DNA of 60,000 nt from Symsagittifera roscoffensis (Eukaryota; Xenacoelomorpha; Acoela; Convolutidae): NCBI RefSeq assembly GCF_963678635.1, contig NC_087065.1, positions 25,007,254-25,067,253 on the forward strand, read 5' to 3'. The first letter of the stretch is position 1, and each line of letters starts with the position of its first letter. Made by a program: the position numbers and the translations under genes. The notes under the pieces are model-generated. The model saw only the letters and a program-made list of their open reading frames with translations. It searched no databases and was not told the DNA's origin. Shown one piece after another: positions 59,847 to 60,000 of the stretch.

Positions 59847-60000
59847 AAGGTTTAGAATGATGGATGCAAAGGTTGTTAAATGATTTCTATTTTCCTAAAC
59901 TGTTAGTTCTTACGATTTTTTGGTTAGCTTAACCTGGGTCTATTTGTTCAGGGTTGGAGAGAAAAGTATATCGATTCCGAAGAATGATTTTTACTTTCTC
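59847..60000 (-). other. Partial leader of element 4
   Basis: These 154 bp upstream of ORF1 on the minus strand are AT-rich. No LTR end or primer-binding site is recognisable, so the 5' LTR lies beyond the window edge. Confidence 0.5.

Larger units (their letters stand above)
44604..60000 (-). mobile_element. Element 4: env-bearing Ty3/gypsy element with accessory ORFs (borders unseen)
   Basis: Read on the minus strand: ORF1 (155 codons), Gag-Pol (2748), two small membrane ORFs (76 and 62), a methionine-free frame (378), an envelope-like ORF (872) and a 597-codon ORF. All large frames are intact. The coding strand is A/C-rich and G-poor, unlike elements 1-3. Its RT has YLDDV, and overall layout and proteins show no close relation to element 2. 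The 5' LTR lies beyond the right edge. The 3' LTR is expected left of 44604 but was not recognised. The multiple overlapping downstream ORFs resemble a complex endogenous retrovirus. Confidence 0.88.

Noticed and set aside
1-60000. CRISPR arrays, bacterial operons, rRNA genes
   Set aside because: None seen; repeats present are retroelement leader arrays or LTRs, and gene structure is eukaryotic.

Overview
This window is animal (metazoan) genomic DNA. It carries an intron-containing myotubularin-related phosphatase gene surrounded by four LTR-retrotransposon insertions of Ty3/gypsy type. No bacterial features are present: there are no operons with ribosome binding sites, exons have GT-AG borders, and intergenic and intronic DNA is T-rich. 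The sequence alone does not fix the phylum; an invertebrate is likely.

Left part (1-35525): three related retroelements are nested in each other. Element 1 lies on the minus strand. Its 5' LTR is 10576-11497, followed by a primer-binding site, a 3-kb leader rich in a GACCCCTCCGGATT motif, a gag-protease ORF broken by one stop codon at the start of reverse transcriptase, and then open RT-RNase H-integrase frame to the left edge. It abuts 180 bp of the 3' end of an older plus-strand element (element 3). The 3' LTR of element 3 is split into 11678-12341 and 35306-35525 by element 2. Element 2 (12342-35305) is a 22,964-bp giant element with two 885-bp LTRs that look identical by eye, so it is young. 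It has a 2.5-kb leader with a 70-bp tandem repeat and an array of about 50 copies of a 13/14-bp unit. Its gag is split by a +1 frame change, and its gag-pol ORF is 2589 codons long and ends in a macro-domain-like module. A third ORF of 2959 codons occupies the usual env position but encodes a GDSL/SGNH-type esterase domain, a second degenerate SGNH-like domain, and long uncharacterised regions.

Middle part (35526-44603): six exons of a myotubularin-related gene (plus strand, MTMR6/7/8-like, active-site CSDGWDR intact) cover PH-GRAM to the phosphatase core. Their introns hold diverged dispersed repeats, a degenerate tRNA-like (SINE-like) sequence and one unexplained open minus-strand frame.

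Right part (44604-60000, minus strand): element 4 is an unrelated, A/C-rich env-bearing gypsy element. In transcription order it carries a 155-codon ORF, a 2748-codon Gag-Pol, two small membrane-protein ORFs, a 378-codon frame that contains no methionine codon, an envelope-like glycoprotein ORF, and a 597-codon ORF. Most of these junctions overlap (two as ATGA, others by 13 or 26 nt), which suggests a compact polycistronic, retrovirus-like expression strategy. It probably lies, antisense, in an intron of the myotubularin gene. Its LTRs were not identified.

The two most unusual systems are element 2 (esterase ORF plus macro-like Pol tail in a 23-kb element) and the accessory-gene cluster of element 4.
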